NCBI RefSeq assembly: GCF_029265695.1
Contig: NZ_JAJUHW010000007.1
Coordinates: 1-64,000, forward strand
Reading direction: 5' to 3'
DNA: 64,000 bases
Source: Gracilinema caldarium
GTDB taxonomy: Bacteria > Spirochaetota > Spirochaetia > Treponematales > Breznakiellaceae
The notes under the pieces were generated by a model. It was not told where the DNA came from. It did no database searches and saw only the letters and a program-made list of their open reading frames with translations. Shown here piece after piece: positions 32,931-41,606 of this stretch. Every line of letters begins with the position of its first letter. Positions within the stretch are counted from its first letter, which is position 1. Made by a program: the position numbers and the translations under genes.

Positions 32931-35279
32931 ATGACCACTGTAGCGCTCAATCTAATAACCAACGGTCAAAGTTACGATTTTTCCAACCTCGTCCGCACTT
33001 ACGAGTCCTTTGATAGGGCCTGCAGCGAAGACTTCCGTCATGCCGTGAGCACCAGATCGCTCACTCTGGTATATACTCCTCAGCTCCTATCTATCTTGAG
33101 CCAGGGTAATGTCCTTGCAGAAATCGACGTGAACGGACAACGGGATTTCACAGGCCGGCTTGCTCCATCCTCATTGCAAACCAGGTCATATGGCGCAGCC
33201 TTGAGTGGTGCTGATATCGAAGATATCTCGGTTGAGTTTGAAGACAAAACCTATCTGCTTGAGCGTCAGCTGACAAGCGCCGATGGCCTTGTTGTCGAGA
33301 ACGCTATCGTATGCGATGCATCCCAGCCAGAAAAGAGCTGCGTGCACTGCCTCTTAAACCTTGCTGGTCTTGAGGCAATAAATCCTCCTCCCATTGCCAC
33401 GACGCTGCTCGCCTTTGCCCCGGACCCAGGCCAGACTATCCTTGATATACTCGATACGTTTCTCTATGAATATGGCTATACTTTTACTTTTGATCCTTAC
33501 GGACGAATTAAGATAATCAAAATCATATACGATAACCCTGCCCCGGAGCTAACGCTTACTGAACACGACATCAAAGCCCCACTGGAAATCGAAAAACTCT
33601 ATTCCGAATACGATAGCGTCGAGGTTTCGTACTACCCGCTCAAATACAAAGAGCGGGTACTTCTCTACATGGCAGATCTTCCATTCAGCGACAACGGACT
33701 ACGTTCAGGGTGGCCAATCCAGCCTGGGTACCTCTGGCCAGAAGAAGCAAACGTCCAGGATACCTGGTTCGAATACACCGACAAAGCCATCGGCAGCAAG
33801 CTCGACCTCAAGGGTAACGTGGTCGTCAACAAAGACTTTACCTCGATCGTGATGACAAAGAATCATGCGGTAGAGGAAAAAACCGATCCTGGAGTTCAAA
33901 AAATTTTACAGGTATTCGAAAACAAACGGTGTCGTTTGGCATATAGAAACAATTCGAACTACTCAAAAAATATTTATTATTGCAATGTATACGGGGATGT
34001 GGTTTATCGTGGAGCGAAAATAACCGTATCTGATTTAGATCCAAGTTCAAAGACCTATAAATACGATGCAGAATATGTCCATGATAGCCAAATAGCCCGC
34101 GTTTTTTTTGCGTTTATAAAAACAAAACTAAAAGCCCAATGCTGGCGGTTTAAATTTAAGTCCGATTGTAATTACTCGGTAGGAGCTATTATAGAAATAA
34201 ACGACCCCTATTCAGAAATCTACCCTGTTTTACTACTCACCGAGAAAACATTCAATGCAGAGACCGAGGAGTTTTCTTACAAATGCATAGCGATATCAGT
34301 GCCAATTATTGGAACCATTACTGAAAGTGCAAATCAAACACAAGAGCCGCCATCATATACACAGAATGAAGAAACCGCAATAAGCAGCGCAAGGATTGAA
34401 GTATCAAAAGAATCGTTTTCGGTGTTAAGCGATTGGAATGGTAACGTCCAAGAGTGGAATGACCTGGAATTTACTTTTTATGTAAAGGTTAATAATGCTG
34501 ACGATACGCAAAACTGGGATTTGTTAATCTCAAGTTCTGGGGTTTTATTTGATTTAATAGAAAAAAAGGTTGTTGTAACCGCATTGACCGAATTTGTCGG
34601 GAAAATTGAAATCATAGCGCAATATAAATACACCTACACGCTGTCTCCCCTCTATAAACGATTCGGAGAAGGGAAATTTGGCGAAGGGAAGTTTTATAAA
34701 CCATATCGCCTATATAAAGCAGTAAATTTTACCAAAGTCGCACCAATCGATAAACTTGAATTTAAAGATATATTAAACAGGACTGTCGCGGTAAATCCAC
34801 AAAAAGGATTGTTAGTATTAGATGCTCAAGGTAAAATTATACATGACATTCCCGATCAGCAGATCGCTGAAGGTGAATACTACATGGGCCACATGGTCTG
34901 GTGGCAAGATCCCGCTGTGACCTTGTTTAATGGCGCTGTCCAGGCAGACCAGTGGTATACTGTAAATATCGCAAAACGGTCTTATACAAACATCAAGGGT
35001 GTTATATTAGATGTTTACGGATCTTATAATCCTGACGTATTGGCCGCTTATGCATCAACGAGAGTTGCGTTTAGGCCATATGGGTCAAACCTTGGAATAG
35101 ACGATTGCTTTACTCCTTACGTATCTATGCAGTTTCATACAAACTATCTTGATTTTTTAAGGTCGAGCATGATGATTATCATTCCGGTCGGTTTTAATCT
35201 TGGCAATTTATCGTTTCAATTCTATCCTGGTGTTGCGCTTGGTTTATTATATATAGGCCAGAGAGGAATTTTAATATGA
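32931..35279 (+). CDS. Large tail-tip/baseplate protein
   Basis: A 782-residue structural protein next after the tape measure, where siphoviruses encode distal tail and tail-lysin/hub proteins. The N-terminal 450 residues have a mixed beta pattern (TVALNLITNGQSYDFSNLVR at the start). Base composition changes from GC-rich to AT-rich at about 33.9 kb, suggesting a recombined distal domain. ATG 32931 has CAGGAG upstream; the frame is open to 32862 but overlaps the tape measure there. It overlaps the following peptidase gene by 4 bp. Confidence 0.65.
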   Translation: MTTVALNLITNGQSYDFSNLVRTYESFDRACSEDFRHAVSTRSLTLVYTPQLLSILSQGNVLAEIDVNGQRDFTGRLAPSSLQTRSYGAALSGADIEDISVEFEDKTYLLERQLTSADGLVVENAIVCDASQPEKSCVHCLLNLAGLEAINPPPIATTLLAFAPDPGQTILDILDTFLYEYGYTFTFDPYGRIKIIKIIYDNPAPELTLTEHDIKAPLEIEKLYSEYDSVEVSYYPLKYKERVLLYMADLPFSDNGLRSGWPIQPGYLWPEEANVQDTWFEYTDKAIGSKLDLKGNVVVNKDFTSIVMTKNHAVEEKTDPGVQKILQVFENKRCRLAYRNNSNYSKNIYYCNVYGDVVYRGAKITVSDLDPSSKTYKYDAEYVHDSQIARVFFAFIKTKLKAQCWRFKFKSDCNYSVGAIIEINDPYSEIYPVLLLTEKTFNAETEEFSYKCIAISVPIIGTITESANQTQEPPSYTQNEETAISSARIEVSKESFSVLSDWNGNVQEWNDLEFTFYVKVNNADDTQNWDLLISSSGVLFDLIEKKVVVTALTEFVGKIEIIAQYKYTYTLSPLYKRFGEGKFGEGKFYKPYRLYKAVNFTKVAPIDKLEFKDILNRTVAVNPQKGLLVLDAQGKIIHDIPDQQIAEGEYYMGHMVWWQDPAVTLFNGAVQADQWYTVNIAKRSYTNIKGVILDVYGSYNPDVLAAYASTRVAFRPYGSNLGIDDCFTPYVSMQFHTNYLDFLRSSMMIIIPVGFNLGNLSFQFYPGVALGLLYIGQRGILI

Positions 35280-35800
35280 CTTTAGCCGTTATCATGTTAG
35301 CGTTTATATTTGCATCTTGCAACATTGCGCCCATGACTGCGCCAGAGCGGATCCCTGCGCCAGAAGAGGTTCGGTTGCAGGCTCTTGATTATGCTCGACA
35401 ATACATCAGCCTTGGTGCAGAATACGAGTGGGGCGGCCAGGATCCCCTACCGCGCAAGATTGTTGTTGACTGTTCCGGTCTTGTTATTCGTTGCTATGCA
35501 TATGCTACATCAGATTATGGATATTCATTGTCGTTTACAGATACTACCGCAGCAGGGATGCGGCAATATTCTATTGGCCTCAGTAAGCAAGATTTGCAGC
35601 CCGGCGATTTATTATTCATGGGGACTGATGGGGCTGTATCCCACATAGCATTGTTTGTTAAGATTGAAAACGGGAATATCTATTTTATAGATTCGACGTA
35701 CAAGCCAGAAGAAGGTATAAACGGAGTTACAGAACGATTCTACAGTGAGACCGATTCTCATTTTATTGCTTTTGGGAGAATGTTGGTGCAGAAGCTATGA
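35276..35800 (+). CDS. NlpC/P60 peptidase, predicted lipoprotein, tail module
   Basis: A 174-residue protein with the NlpC/P60 triad region: catalytic Cys in VVDCSGLVIRCY, His in AVSHIALFV and a third polar residue near IYFIDST. The N-terminus (LAVIMLAFIFASCN) looks like a lipoprotein signal with lipobox FASC. A phage tail peptidase normally cuts peptidoglycan during DNA entry; a lipid anchor is unusual and may instead place it in the host envelope. It sits between the tail-tip protein and the receptor-binding genes and overlaps both neighbours by 4 bp. Confidence 0.8.
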   Translation: MTLAVIMLAFIFASCNIAPMTAPERIPAPEEVRLQALDYARQYISLGAEYEWGGQDPLPRKIVVDCSGLVIRCYAYATSDYGYSLSFTDTTAAGMRQYSIGLSKQDLQPGDLLFMGTDGAVSHIALFVKIENGNIYFIDSTYKPEEGINGVTERFYSETDSHFIAFGRMLVQKL

Positions 35801-36195
35801 GAAAGCCTGTTTACAAAATTGATACAAAAGAAATAAATGGGAAAAAGTATCTAATAGGCTACCAGTTGGTTGGAGAAGCGGACGAACCAAAGTCGGAGAT
35901 TGCCGGAGAAAATTTATTCGGTGGCGAACTTCCGCGCGAGCTGTTTGATAATTATTTGCAGCCGATGCATTGTTTTGATGATTTTGGAGCTATCGTTAAA
36001 AACCCGCTACCTGCCCCGGAAAAAGTCTTGCTTGAAAGAGAGCTAAAGTCTTTAAACGATTTTCTTAATAGTACCGATTGGTACATTATTCGTCTAATTG
36101 AAAGGGGGGGGCCTGTCCCCGAAGAGGTATCAAAAAATCGTTCCCGCGCAATAAACAGAATAAATGAAATCAAAGCCTTGTTAGAAAAACTATAA
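35797..36195 (+). CDS. Tail-module protein of unknown function
   Basis: A 132-residue, AT-rich gene product (KPVYKIDTKEINGKKYLIGY at the start) ending in a helical segment NRINEIKALLEKL. It overlaps the peptidase gene by 4 bp. The end (LLEKL) resembles that of the following small protein (SMLEKL), hinting at related C-termini. A role in tail fibre assembly is possible from position only. Confidence 0.55.
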   Translation: MRKPVYKIDTKEINGKKYLIGYQLVGEADEPKSEIAGENLFGGELPRELFDNYLQPMHCFDDFGAIVKNPLPAPEKVLLERELKSLNDFLNSTDWYIIRLIERGGPVPEEVSKNRSRAINRINEIKALLEKL

Positions 36196-36259
36196 CGCGC
36201 CTGTCCTGGTTTCAAGCGCCAGCTATGTTTTAAATATATCCTTTCACCAGGAGGAAAAG

Positions 36260-36532
36260 ATGAAAGGAATACCTGAGAATCTGCAAACAAGGCAGGATTG
36301 GCTCAATGCGTATCAGTACGCATTAGACCACTTCGAAGCTAAACGTAATTTTAAACATCGCCTTGAGATGCTTTTACAAAGCAGGTCTGTAAAAGTGTTA
36401 AAAAACGATGTTCGAAAAAGCCCAGAAGAACTTTCTCCCAAAGATTTTGAAGACCAAGAGGACCCCCGCTCCCCGTTTTTTCTTTCCGGCCTTTCTGAGT
36501 CGGAAATAAAATCTATGTTAGAAAAACTATAA
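36260..36532 (+). CDS. Small tail-module protein of unknown function
   Basis: A 90-residue protein (MKGIPENLQTRQDWLNAYQY at the start) with CAGGAGG before the ATG. It is helical and charged and ends SEIKSMLEKL, similar to the end of the upstream gene. It directly precedes the variable tail protein, so it could be a fibre chaperone. No family is recognised. Confidence 0.55.
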   Translation: MKGIPENLQTRQDWLNAYQYALDHFEAKRNFKHRLEMLLQSRSVKVLKNDVRKSPEELSPKDFEDQEDPRSPFFLSGLSESEIKSMLEKL

Positions 36533-36542
36533 AGGAGCTCAT

Positions 36543-37733
36543 ATGTCATTATATCGCGTAAAAGATTATGTAGATGACGCCTCTGTTTCCTGGTTTGCTT
36601 TGTTTCATGACGTTAAATCTCCTGGCAAGAGCTTTCTTGAAAAGAAAAACCCATTCTCTTATGACGAAAACAAAATTGTTGTTAAAAAAGATACGGTCAT
36701 ATCCCTTCTTAATGACGAATGGAAGATCTTTACTGTAAAGCAAGATGTTGAATTAAGCGCTGCAGATCTTGATGAAGGAACGTTTCAGGTTGGAGTTGAT
36801 TATTATGTATATCTCTGTGACAATAACGGTGATGGTATCTTTTTGATTAGTGCTAATGCAACTTGCCCATCTGGCTATAATGCTTCCTCGTCCAGAAAAA
36901 TTGGCGGTTTCCATTATGGCCACATTCGCAAAGTTTCCTCAGACGGGCTATGGATCCCGATTGATGGCGCAGGGGTAAAATTTGGGTCTGGATCGCCTAA
37001 TTGGAAAGACAATGTGACTGTCGGCATAATTCCAAATAGCGTCTGGGATCTAAAAAACAGACCGCTCTGTAGCCCCGAAGGAATGGTAAAGGTTGGCCGC
37101 ATCTGGGTTGATATCTATTTGTCGAGTGCTGCAGAGCCAATATCTTTAGAAAGCGGAACGGCGGGGCTGCACATTGCATCTGGCCGATTGCAATCAAAAT
37201 ATGGGCAAGTCCCTGTTTCTGGAACCGAAGGCTTGAACTGGTACTGTTTTCAGGAACTTGCTAGTCGTGCAGGGAAAAGACTCTTGACTTATGGAGAGTG
37301 GATACAGGCCGCGTTTGGCAATCCGCAGGGGCTCGATGGAGCGGATACATATGGATGGACAAAAACGAGTAATAATGGCAGGACTCGGACGGGGTGTCAG
37401 ATAAACACGTCTAATGGCGCTTTCGATCCATCAGGAGGCGTAAAGCCTGCAGCAATCAGCGCGTACAACTGCGTGGACTGCGTGGGAAACCTAGAGGAGT
37501 GGCTGGACGAAATGTCCATCCGGCAAGACTCTACATCTTGGGCCTTGCAGAATGTGTTAGGATCCGGGAAAGGCCAGGCGTATTTGCCGAATGGTTTTGG
37601 GTGCGTTGCATTTATTGCTGGCGCGGACTTGGGCGGTGGCGTCCGTGCGGGGGCTCGGGCGGTGAACGTGTTCCACTCTCCGTGGAACTTGAACACGCGC
37701 ATAGGGTCGCGCCTGGCCTGTGACAGTCTGTAA
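36543..37733 (+). CDS. Receptor-binding tail protein with FGE/C-type-lectin fold (DGR target-like)
   Basis: A 396-residue protein. The C-terminal half has formylglycine-generating-enzyme-like marks: GKRLLTYGEWIQAA (FGE: RLPTEAEWE-type), CVDCVGNLEEWLDE (MxGNVWEW-type) and a final RAGARAVNVF, SPWN, IGSRLACDSL block. This fold and ending are typical of proteins varied by diversity-generating retroelements, including Treponema TvpA. The last about 40 codons are distinctly GC-rich compared with the upstream AT-rich half and would be the variable region. It is the last phage gene, 125 bp from the right end. No reverse transcriptase or template repeat was found in the window. Confidence 0.75.
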   Translation: MSLYRVKDYVDDASVSWFALFHDVKSPGKSFLEKKNPFSYDENKIVVKKDTVISLLNDEWKIFTVKQDVELSAADLDEGTFQVGVDYYVYLCDNNGDGIFLISANATCPSGYNASSSRKIGGFHYGHIRKVSSDGLWIPIDGAGVKFGSGSPNWKDNVTVGIIPNSVWDLKNRPLCSPEGMVKVGRIWVDIYLSSAAEPISLESGTAGLHIASGRLQSKYGQVPVSGTEGLNWYCFQELASRAGKRLLTYGEWIQAAFGNPQGLDGADTYGWTKTSNNGRTRTGCQINTSNGAFDPSGGVKPAAISAYNCVDCVGNLEEWLDEMSIRQDSTSWALQNVLGSGKGQAYLPNGFGCVAFIAGADLGGGVRAGARAVNVFHSPWNLNTRIGSRLACDSL

Positions 37734-37739
37734 TCTGTT

Positions 37740-37858
37740 ATCTGGAGATCTGTTTTGTCTGGTACAGATAGACATGAAAAAACAGCTAAAAACACAATAA
37801 AACACTGTTTATTCTCATTTCATGTGTATATTTTTCTCAATTCGGTTGTATTGTTACA
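37740..37858. other. Prophage right end
   Basis: 119 bp without a gene. A dyad ATCTG/CAGAT follows the tail gene, then GACATGAAAAA (37771-37781), shared with the left end, then the terminal sequence. Read inwards, the end begins TGTAACAATAC and carries GAATTGAGAA ending at base 25, matching the left end. Confidence 0.7.
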
Positions 37859-37863
37859 CCCAA
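37859..37863. repeat. Target-site duplication, right copy (CCCAA)
   Basis: Exact copy of the 5 bp at 7912-7916, directly outside the TTACA phage end. Confidence 0.9.
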
Positions 37864-38152
37864 CCTTTTCTCCTGTTGTCGGATCGGTAATGAGCATAGT
37901 AGTCTCCCCAGGGGGCGGATTTTTACCGCCAAACACTATGGTTTCCTTGCTTGCCATACGGATGTAGTAATTAAAGTAACCAATAAGTAATTCCGGATCC
38001 TGAGGACTCTTTTTTTCCCATTGTTCTAAATGTTTTTTTAGTTCCTGAATTTTGTTAGCCTGCAGTAATTGCAGATAGGTACTTTTATCATCTGCAAAAA
38101 GAGATACCATAGAGAGAACGATAAGAAACGCAATCAAACATTTTTGCTTCAT
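37859..38152 (-). pseudogene. 5' part of host TPR gene interrupted by the prophage
   Basis: The first 98 codons of the split TPR protein: signal peptide (KQKCLIAFLIVLSMVSLFA, about 2-20) and a helical repeat region, ending TDPTTGEKVG at the duplication. Reading through into the phage adds 12 foreign codons and stops. Joined to 7303-7911, the frame continues VG|YVYGEVTYDK without a break, giving a 300-residue periplasmic or outer-surface TPR protein. AGGAG precedes the ATG. Confidence 0.9.
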
Positions 38153-38216
38153 TTTATTGCTCCTAAGTACATTTATAACTCAATTTTTCAAAAAAAAAAC
38201 ATGAAAAATCATAATA

Positions 38217-39668
38217 TTAATGCTCTGAAAGATCAAAAAGAGTAGTATTGAATTTGTAGTCTGCTACATAGGCTGCAAGCCGTTCTCGTCTATCTTTCCT
38301 GACACTGAGTACAAGTTCATAGGGACTGCCAGCAGCGGCAATGTATTCCACAAAACCCATCAACTGGGTAAAAAGGGGCCATAATCCCCGGTTTTCATCC
38401 AGTTCCAGTTTGCCCATTTCATCAACATATACATAAATTGATTGGTAAGGTTCATGATTTTTCAATGCTGGTACCAGCCAATGAGCAAGGTTTTCAAAGG
38501 CCCCAGGATCGAATAGGTAAGGACCAAGCAGTATAGGATCTGATACCTTAAAGTCGCAAGACGACGCAGGCTCGCCCCTTTCGAGACTCGGCGAATCAGC
38601 CGAATGAAGCAGCTCGCTCGATCTGCAGAGGGCCTGTCTAAAAAAAGATGGCCCCGTCGCTTTAGTCCAATAAAAGGCTTCCAGGTCAAAGCCCAGCGCC
38701 CTGCCGTCATGCTTCCGGCCAGTCTGGACCTGGGACACCATAATAAATAGGGAAAAGACGAAAGCAGGCGATTCCATCAGGTTGATGAACGAACGGAAGG
38801 CGTTCTGCCTGAGCTGTGTCGTTTTTCCAGAACCGGGGCTGCCAGTGATAAGCCGGACGGAAGAAGGCCTGGCCCCTGGTGCAGGTTGTGGGGCAGGTTC
38901 TGGTGCAGCTGTTGGCGCAGCATCCTGTGCTGCCGTTTGCTGAATAACTTGTTGCTGTGACTTTTTTCCAAGATACGCGAGGGCGCTTATATATGATTCC
39001 AGGGTGTCCACATCAAAAACAACTGCCTGATCTTCAGTATCAACACTGAAGACCTGACATTGGTGAAGCACAGGCTTAAGAGAATCTCCATCAGAGGCTG
39101 ACTGTATAAGGGGAATTGCCGCTTGAGAAAACAGCACCGGATGGCCCGGCTGGTTTGGCGGGAGATAGATGGGACGTATGGCAATGGCATCCTTGGGGCA
39201 GTGTTCTAAGGGCCTATGAGTAAAGATAGTTTTATACCACTGGGGGCCAATGAGGGGCATGTCTGCATGGGCAACAAAAAACCAGGGGCTTTTAACATAG
39301 GGAAGCCCCGCCTTAATCGATGAAACCATGCCTTGATCCCACTGTTCATTACGAACAACGCGGACATACGGCCATCCTGCAAAACGTTTTTTCAATTCTT
39401 CGCCCCGAAAACCGGCGACCAGGATGACCCGGCATCCGGCAGCAAGGGCAGAGAAAACCGCTGCGTCAGCCAGCCAGCTTTCCTGAGGCTGGCCAGCCGG
39501 CAACACCGGCAGTTGGGTTACACCAGAGTAAACGCCAGAGTCAACAGAGGGCTGGCTAGAGCGGAACCAGGGGAGGCTGAGCTTCCATTCTCCAATACGA
39601 CGGGAAGCCCCGGCGGCGCAGATAATACAGTCCGCAAATTGGTTGCCTTTTTCAAATTCGTCATTCAT
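38217..39668 (-). CDS. MocA-like nucleotidyltransferase fused to THEP1-like NTPase
   Basis: A 483-residue two-domain protein. Residues about 10-230 are a molybdenum-cofactor cytidylyltransferase-like domain (IICAAGASRRIGEWK for the nucleotide loop, VAHADMPLIGPQWY for the metal-binding acidic site). After a Pro/Ala/Gln-rich linker (about 243-272), residues 273-483 form a P-loop NTPase (LITGSPGSGKTTQLRQ) with YVYVDEMGKLEL as its Walker B-like element. MocA makes the dinucleotide form of the cofactor used by xanthine dehydrogenase-type enzymes, which are encoded 3 kb away. The NTPase may act in cofactor insertion. The gene is divergent from the cupin gene. Confidence 0.82.
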   Translation of the reverse strand: MNDEFEKGNQFADCIICAAGASRRIGEWKLSLPWFRSSQPSVDSGVYSGVTQLPVLPAGQPQESWLADAAVFSALAAGCRVILVAGFRGEELKKRFAGWPYVRVVRNEQWDQGMVSSIKAGLPYVKSPWFFVAHADMPLIGPQWYKTIFTHRPLEHCPKDAIAIRPIYLPPNQPGHPVLFSQAAIPLIQSASDGDSLKPVLHQCQVFSVDTEDQAVVFDVDTLESYISALAYLGKKSQQQVIQQTAAQDAAPTAAPEPAPQPAPGARPSSVRLITGSPGSGKTTQLRQNAFRSFINLMESPAFVFSLFIMVSQVQTGRKHDGRALGFDLEAFYWTKATGPSFFRQALCRSSELLHSADSPSLERGEPASSCDFKVSDPILLGPYLFDPGAFENLAHWLVPALKNHEPYQSIYVYVDEMGKLELDENRGLWPLFTQLMGFVEYIAAAGSPYELVLSVRKDRRERLAAYVADYKFNTTLFDLSEH

Positions 39669-39708
39669 ACTGGTAGTTCCACTGTATCATAGGAGAGGAG
39701 TAAAAACC

Positions 39709-40059
39709 ATGAAAATAGCACGAATATACAACGACGCCGCAGGGGAGTCCCACTACGAAGACATCGAGGTACCCTATACGACATCGAACCAATTAGGGAA
39801 AATGTCGGACCCTATAGTGGTTACTTCTATGATTTTACGGGAAAATGAACCTGGCTACGATTATGACTGGCACACTGCGCCTCGCAGGCAATACATTGTC
39901 ATGCTTACAGGCCTCGTTGAAATTCAGGTTTCCGACGGTGAAACACGGACCTTCGGGCCTGGAGAAATAGTGCTGGTGGAAGACACCACCGGCAAGGGCC
40001 ACAAGTCTCGTTCACCCGATGGCAAGCCCCGAAAGTCGATTTTCCTCCCCCTGCCATAA
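39709..40059 (+). CDS. Single-domain cupin protein
   Basis: A 116-residue beta-barrel protein. DWHTAPRRQYIVMLTG (about 52-67) and TFGPGEIVLVEDTTGKGH (about 81-98) are the two cupin motifs, with the histidines placed to bind metal. AGGAG precedes ATG 39709. It could be a small enzyme or ligand sensor; similar cupins occur widely beside catabolic genes. It is the only plus-strand gene in this part of the region, divergent from the MocA fusion gene. Confidence 0.78.
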   Translation: MKIARIYNDAAGESHYEDIEVPYTTSNQLGKMSDPIVVTSMILRENEPGYDYDWHTAPRRQYIVMLTGLVEIQVSDGETRTFGPGEIVLVEDTTGKGHKSRSPDGKPRKSIFLPLP

Positions 40060-40122
40060 TAAGGCGCCGCTGCCCTTGTGTTACGAGACAGCCCAGCAGT
40101 CAAGATCTCAAAAACAAGAAAA

Positions 40123-40167
40123 GGGACTGTACTGCCTTACGGCAACCGTAAGTGTGGAGTACAGCCC
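40123..40167 (-). terminator. Terminator downstream of the NCS2 permease gene
   Basis: Outer stem GGG.CTGTACT (40123-40133) with AGTACAG.CCC (40158-40167) and an inner hairpin TTACGG-CAA-CCGTAA (40137-40151). Read leftwards, the stem is followed by TTTTCTT, so it mainly serves the minus-strand permease gene. It may also stop transcripts from the cupin gene. Confidence 0.75.
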
Positions 40168-40213
40168 CCTAGGCATCACGACGTTCTGTCAGACAAGCTA
40201 GCGCTGTCCGACA

Positions 40214-41467
40214 TCAGCCCTCTGAACCAGTTGCATCCTTCGGGCGGAGAATCAGGTTTAATACAACGCCGAAAATAGCAGACAAGCCCAGGCCGGAGAG
40301 GTTGATCGGGCCGAGCTTGAAGGTAGCGCCGCCGAGACCAAGGACGAGCATGGTGGCGGTAATAATCAGCACCTTGGGATTGGAAAGGTTAACCTTCGCA
40401 TCTACCATGTTCTTGATACCGATGGAGGAAATCATACCGAAGAGCAGGATAGAAATGCCGCCAATTACCGGAGCGGGAATCGTACCGATAAGAGCGGTAA
40501 ATTTGGGAACCAAGGAGAGGAGAATTGCGAAGATCGCGGCTATTCTCATGATGATGGGGTTGAACGCACCGGTAAGAGCTACTGCACCGGTATTTTCCGA
40601 ATAGGTGGTATTTGCAGGACCGCCGATTAGGGCAGCGAGGGATGTTGCAAGTCCGTCACCGATCAGGGTCCGATGAATGCCGGGATCCTTTATAAAGTCC
40701 TTGCCGACCACATTGCCGATAGCTAGGATATCCCCGAAATGCTCGACCATGGTTACTATCGCGATAGGCACCATAATAGAAATGGCTGAGGCGGAGAATT
40801 TGGGCAAGCTGAATTTCGGAATACCGATCCATGCAGCTTCGCCGACCGACTTAAAGTCTACAATACCGATAATGATAGACAGAATGTAACCCGCAATAAG
40901 CGCAATGAGAACCGGGAGGTTTGATGCAAATTTCCATCCAAATTTCGGGAATGCGATTTTTACAAATACGCCGACCGCAAAGGTAAAGAGCGATATAGCC
41001 CAGCAGCCATTGGTTCCAATTGCATCGGCGATAGCCTTGGCATTGGTGCCATTGGCATTCTGTACAGCCACCGGAGCAAGAATCATACCGATGAGTATGA
41101 TCATTGGACCGGTCACATGGGGTGGCAGAATCTTGTGGAGATTATCATAGGAGACAAACTTAAAGATAATTGCCACTACCACATAGAGCAAACCGGCGAT
41201 AACAATACCCCCAAGGGCATAGGGAATCCCTTCGCTTGCTCCGACTGCAATAATGCCAGGAATAAAAGCAAAGGAGCTTCCGAGGAATACCGGTACCTTA
41301 AAGCCGGTTACGATATGGAACAGCAAGGTTCCGATACCGGCGGCAAAGAGGGTTACGCCAACATCCAGCCCCGTCAAAATAGGGACCAAAACTGTTGCGC
41401 CAAACATTACGAACGTGTGCTGCAAGCCGAGAATCACGTTCCTTCCGGAGAGGTCTTTTTCTGCCAT
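40214..41467 (-). CDS. uraA: NCS2 uracil/xanthine permease
   Basis: A 417-residue permease of the nucleobase:cation symporter-2 family with about 12-14 membrane helices. LGLQHTFVMFGATVLVPILT at the start and GGPANTTYSENTGAVALTG (about 280-300) with its Glu are UraA-type signatures. Uracil and xanthine carriers cannot be separated safely by eye; the neighbouring xanthine dehydrogenase genes favour a purine substrate, while closest resemblance in motif is to uracil carriers. It has its own promoter in the 139-bp gap after the xdhA stop and a terminator after its end. Confidence 0.85.
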   Translation of the reverse strand: MAEKDLSGRNVILGLQHTFVMFGATVLVPILTGLDVGVTLFAAGIGTLLFHIVTGFKVPVFLGSSFAFIPGIIAVGASEGIPYALGGIVIAGLLYVVVAIIFKFVSYDNLHKILPPHVTGPMIILIGMILAPVAVQNANGTNAKAIADAIGTNGCWAISLFTFAVGVFVKIAFPKFGWKFASNLPVLIALIAGYILSIIIGIVDFKSVGEAAWIGIPKFSLPKFSASAISIMVPIAIVTMVEHFGDILAIGNVVGKDFIKDPGIHRTLIGDGLATSLAALIGGPANTTYSENTGAVALTGAFNPIIMRIAAIFAILLSLVPKFTALIGTIPAPVIGGISILLFGMISSIGIKNMVDAKVNLSNPKVLIITATMLVLGLGGATFKLGPINLSGLGLSAIFGVVLNLILRPKDATGSEG

Positions 41468-41564
41468 ATAGCCTCCTTTTTACCATGTTTCCCGGTTCAC
41501 CTTCTCCGAAGGCATCCGGGATACAATGCACCAATGTTGTACTGTGCTCAGCGTTATGTATAGT

Positions 41565-41592
41565 AGTATACGTTACGCTACACAGACTGTAA
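41565..41592 (-). promoter_or_regulatory. Promoter of the NCS2 permease gene
   Basis: Leftward TTACAG (41592-41587), 16-bp spacer, TATACT (41570-41565). A GTATAC core lies within the -10 region, the same core as the TTGTATACAA site before the main operon, so co-regulation by the operon's GntR protein is possible. Confidence 0.45.
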
Positions 41593-41606
41593 CCAATTTT
41601 TTTTGA

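Larger units (their letters stand above)
7917..37858. mobile_element. Complete Mu-like transposable prophage (29,942 bp)
   Basis: Both ends start 5'-TGTAA and, aligned without gaps over 25 bases, share TTGAGAA at the same distance (7935-7941 and its reverse complement at the right end). The element is flanked by CCCAA duplications and splits a TPR gene that is restored in frame by excision. It encodes MuA, MuB, Gam, GemA, Ner-like and BRO proteins leftwards, and a repressor, lysis, packaging, head, tail and receptor-binding genes rightwards. The tail module is siphovirus-like (long tape measure, G/GT chaperones, no sheath). All expected modules are present, so the phage may be inducible, subject to the frame breaks noted in MuA and the portal gene. 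Confidence 0.95.

Noticed and set aside
36543-37858. Complete diversity-generating retroelement
   Set aside because: Only a target-like protein is present; no reverse transcriptase, accessory protein or template repeat was found.
40060-40213. Purine or other riboswitch near the permease gene
   Set aside because: The hairpins lie downstream of the permease stop, with a T-tract in its direction of transcription, so they are a terminator.
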